From the NCBI GenBank assembly GCA_034008185.1, contig CM067084.1, positions 69,102,612 to 69,166,611 of the forward strand: 64,000 nucleotides of DNA, in the 5' to 3' direction. Both the position numbers and the translations under genes were made by a program. The notes under the pieces are model-generated. The model saw nothing but the letters and a program-made list of their open reading frames with translations, ran no database searches and was not told the origin of the DNA. Of the stretch, positions 61,686 through 64,000 are shown piece by piece. Position 1 is the stretch's first letter; every line of letters starts with the position of its first letter. Source of the stretch: Gorsachius magnificus. Taxonomy: Eukaryota; Chordata; Aves; Pelecaniformes; Ardeidae.

Positions 61686-64000
61686 AGTTTGCTTAATGAA
61701 GAAGTTGGTAACAGTACTTCAGAAACACGTTGTATTGCTCCATTTGAAATGTTTTTTCTCAGAGATGGTTTTTATAGCTACACCAACACATTTTTCTCTC
61801 TCTCTCTAGAAATGGCTTAGCATGTTATATATAGATGAAAAATTACCCTTCTTTACAGAACCTGCTAGTAATCATCTTCATATTTTCTAAAATGCACAAA
61901 AGTGCACTGCCACTGCACTGACTAGAGCACAAATGTTGCTTTTAAATGATGAAGTTCTGCTAAAAATAAACCAGACACTGATTGACAAAAGCTTATAATA
62001 ACAGTGTAGCTCAATGAGACATTTTTGATGGCAATATATGCAGGAATGGCAGTTGAACTGCACATACCCTATGGCTAGAAGCAAATATCACAAGCTGCTC
62101 ATGACAGATTTTTAATTAACATATTTTGCCGCCTCCGAATAGAGAGGATGGTGTAAACCAAAGCACATTCTCTGACTTAAAGGGAGTACCATCAATATAT
62201 TTCAGCTGAGGATCTGTCCCCCAGACCTGCGTGTTGCACTCTGGGTTTAATAAAAGCGCTGTACACCGTAGCAAGCAGATCTAATCACAGTCTGTGTAAT
62301 TTGGCTCCACAGAGGCCTGGTTTCCTTAATGCACAATGAGTATACATGAATGGTTCCATTTATATACTAATGAACAATAATAATGTGGGGCTATACATGC
62401 CCAAGACGAACAAACCTACCAATTGTAAAACAGGGCCTAACATCCTAAAATATATTTATTTCCCTGGAACAAAGTCAATACCCAGTGGCTAAGAACTAAG
62501 GCTTTATATCTGGACAAAGAAGCACACATAAAGCAGCACAGGCTCACATTTGGACAACAGTTTACCCACTTTCTTATGCACATCCCTGTCCCTTGCAGAC
62601 AGTACACCAGCATCTCACAAGCTAAATCCTCAAAGTCCCTGCATGAAGCAGTTCACCTATAGTAAAACCCTGCAGACCCATCTGCAGTGTTCATCACATG
62701 CCTTGTCACTTCTGAAGTATGGTCAAGAATCACTTACATGCAGAAGGACACAACTCCTCCTTCTCCATCATGAGATCTTCTTGGACCCCCACTCTGCATG
62801 TCTGACAGAGAAACTCAGACTCAGAGGAGGTTGTAGCCAGCCTGCCAGGATAAGCAGAGCTGTTCTTTTGAAGCCCTCGTATCAGCCAGACCAGAAGGTA
62901 ATGGAAGCAAAGAAACAGGCCTTCTGGAAGTGATCAAACTTCCAAAGTTTAAATTAATTTGGAGTCTTTAATGCATGGTTTCTGTTTCAGGGAAAGTTTG
63001 AGAGTGTTTACAAGGACATTCTGCATTAAGTCTTGCAGGTCCATCATGCTGTCATACCATTCTCCATAACCTCCACTTCGGCAGAGTAAGAAGGGTGGCG
63101 CATACTGTAAAAAGCACTGCAGGCCGTGCAAATATGACAAGGTCTAGGCTACAGTTTTGCCAGAAGAAAGTGTAATGGGTGCTTTCTAATGCTGCAATGT
63201 CAGCAAAAGAAAAGAGGATTCATCAAGTGTAGCATCTAGGGATGTACTATACTTAGAGCAGCTTCATCTGTATCTTAGAACTCTGCCAATACAGTTATGC
63301 TCTCATTTTTGTAGCATTTCAGCTGCTGTCATCTGCTCATGTAGATGAATGTAATCCTAGGAGAATTAGCCCTGTGATATTACTGGTCCATGCTAGGGTT
63401 TTGTTTGGTTGGTTTTAAGCCATGGACATTTGCTTACAACTACTAGGTTATAAGTGTTGACCACTGGTGCCATAAGGATCCACAAATACAACCTTCAGGA
63501 AGAAAACAAATGAGAAGAAGAAACTGGACAAAGGATTTCAAATGCAATCTGTTAGTCTCCCATACCCCAGGCAAATTAACTACCATCTTTGCCTTTGTTT
63601 TTCCTGTCTACTACAGAGGGGGGTTAAAAATAGATTACTAAAATACTAAGCTCCTTATTAAGCAGTAGAATTCAGTTTAATGTGTCCTGCAGGGTGGTAA
63701 CATTAGCATGTCTAATGAGATGGGCACAATGCAAAACTAATGACACAGTATAAAATGGATCTAGAGACAGGTACATAAACATCCATGGCTAATGAGACTA
63801 CGTTTACGCCAGCATTTTTGTCCAGAGCAGGAGTGAAGTTTTCTTCCGCACTCATCATATTTATGTTGTGGAGCAGTCTCTGAATATGTGAACTGCACTC
63901 AGCTGACGATGTGCTCCAGATGTGCAACTGAAGTGCTCTGACTGAGAGTGAGCAGAAATTAAAACCCTAATGAGGCTAGGAAACTGATTTCAGAGACTGG

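Larger units (their letters stand above)
50467..64000 (-). other. JAKMIP1 intron sequence to the window edge
   Basis: 13.5 kb, AT-rich. It contains A runs at 52694-52712, 56468-56483 and 60557-60572, a short CT repeat at 61796-61808, a G/T-rich stretch at 61629-61685 and the hairpin at 59988-60067. I could not identify a further JAKMIP1 exon, though a short one could be missed by eye. Confidence 0.65.

Overview
The window is nuclear DNA from a bird. It carries several 5'-truncated CR1 LINE copies ending in the typical avian tail of repeated ATTCTATG units, has multi-exon genes with GT-AG introns, and is AT-rich overall. No bacterial, viral or organellar gene was seen.

Two protein-coding genes, both on the minus strand, explain essentially all coding signal. 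(1) A complete 13-coding-exon gene runs from an ATG at 40570 down to a TAA at 6244. I joined the exons by hand from GT-AG borders and matching phases. The model is 4854 nt and encodes 1617 residues. The protein is a large coiled-coil protein that I identify as the orthologue of human C4orf50, from its N-terminal block ([17 protein letters not shown]) and from its position next to JAKMIP1. Its function is not established. (2) Upstream of it, the last two coding exons of JAKMIP1 lie at 50401-50466 and 47637-47687. They encode the end of the last coiled coil and the family's 16-residue Phe/Leu-rich tail. The rest of JAKMIP1 would lie to the right of the window, so 50467-64000 reads as one long JAKMIP1 intron.

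Layout: 1-6243 lies downstream of C4orf50 with no gene seen; 6244-40570 is C4orf50; 40571-47636 is the intergenic stretch plus the JAKMIP1 3' UTR; 47637-64000 is the 3' end of JAKMIP1. The arrangement JAKMIP1 > C4orf50 on one strand matches human 4p16.

Three clear CR1 copies on the plus strand lie at 27066-27612, 33773-34205 and 46645-47138, all antisense to the genes. A short old CR1 tail on the minus strand lies at 19679-19738. Points worth a second look: almost all C4orf50 exons are frame-neutral; the largest exon holds an internal repeat of a coiled-coil module; JAKMIP1 ends in a hydrophobic tail exon; a JAKMIP1-sense AATAAA sits just beside a CR1 tail; and an 80-bp near-palindrome lies at 59988-60067 in the JAKMIP1 intron.

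I found no strong evidence for a wholly new biological system. The most novel content is the uncharacterised C4orf50 protein itself and the intronic hairpin.
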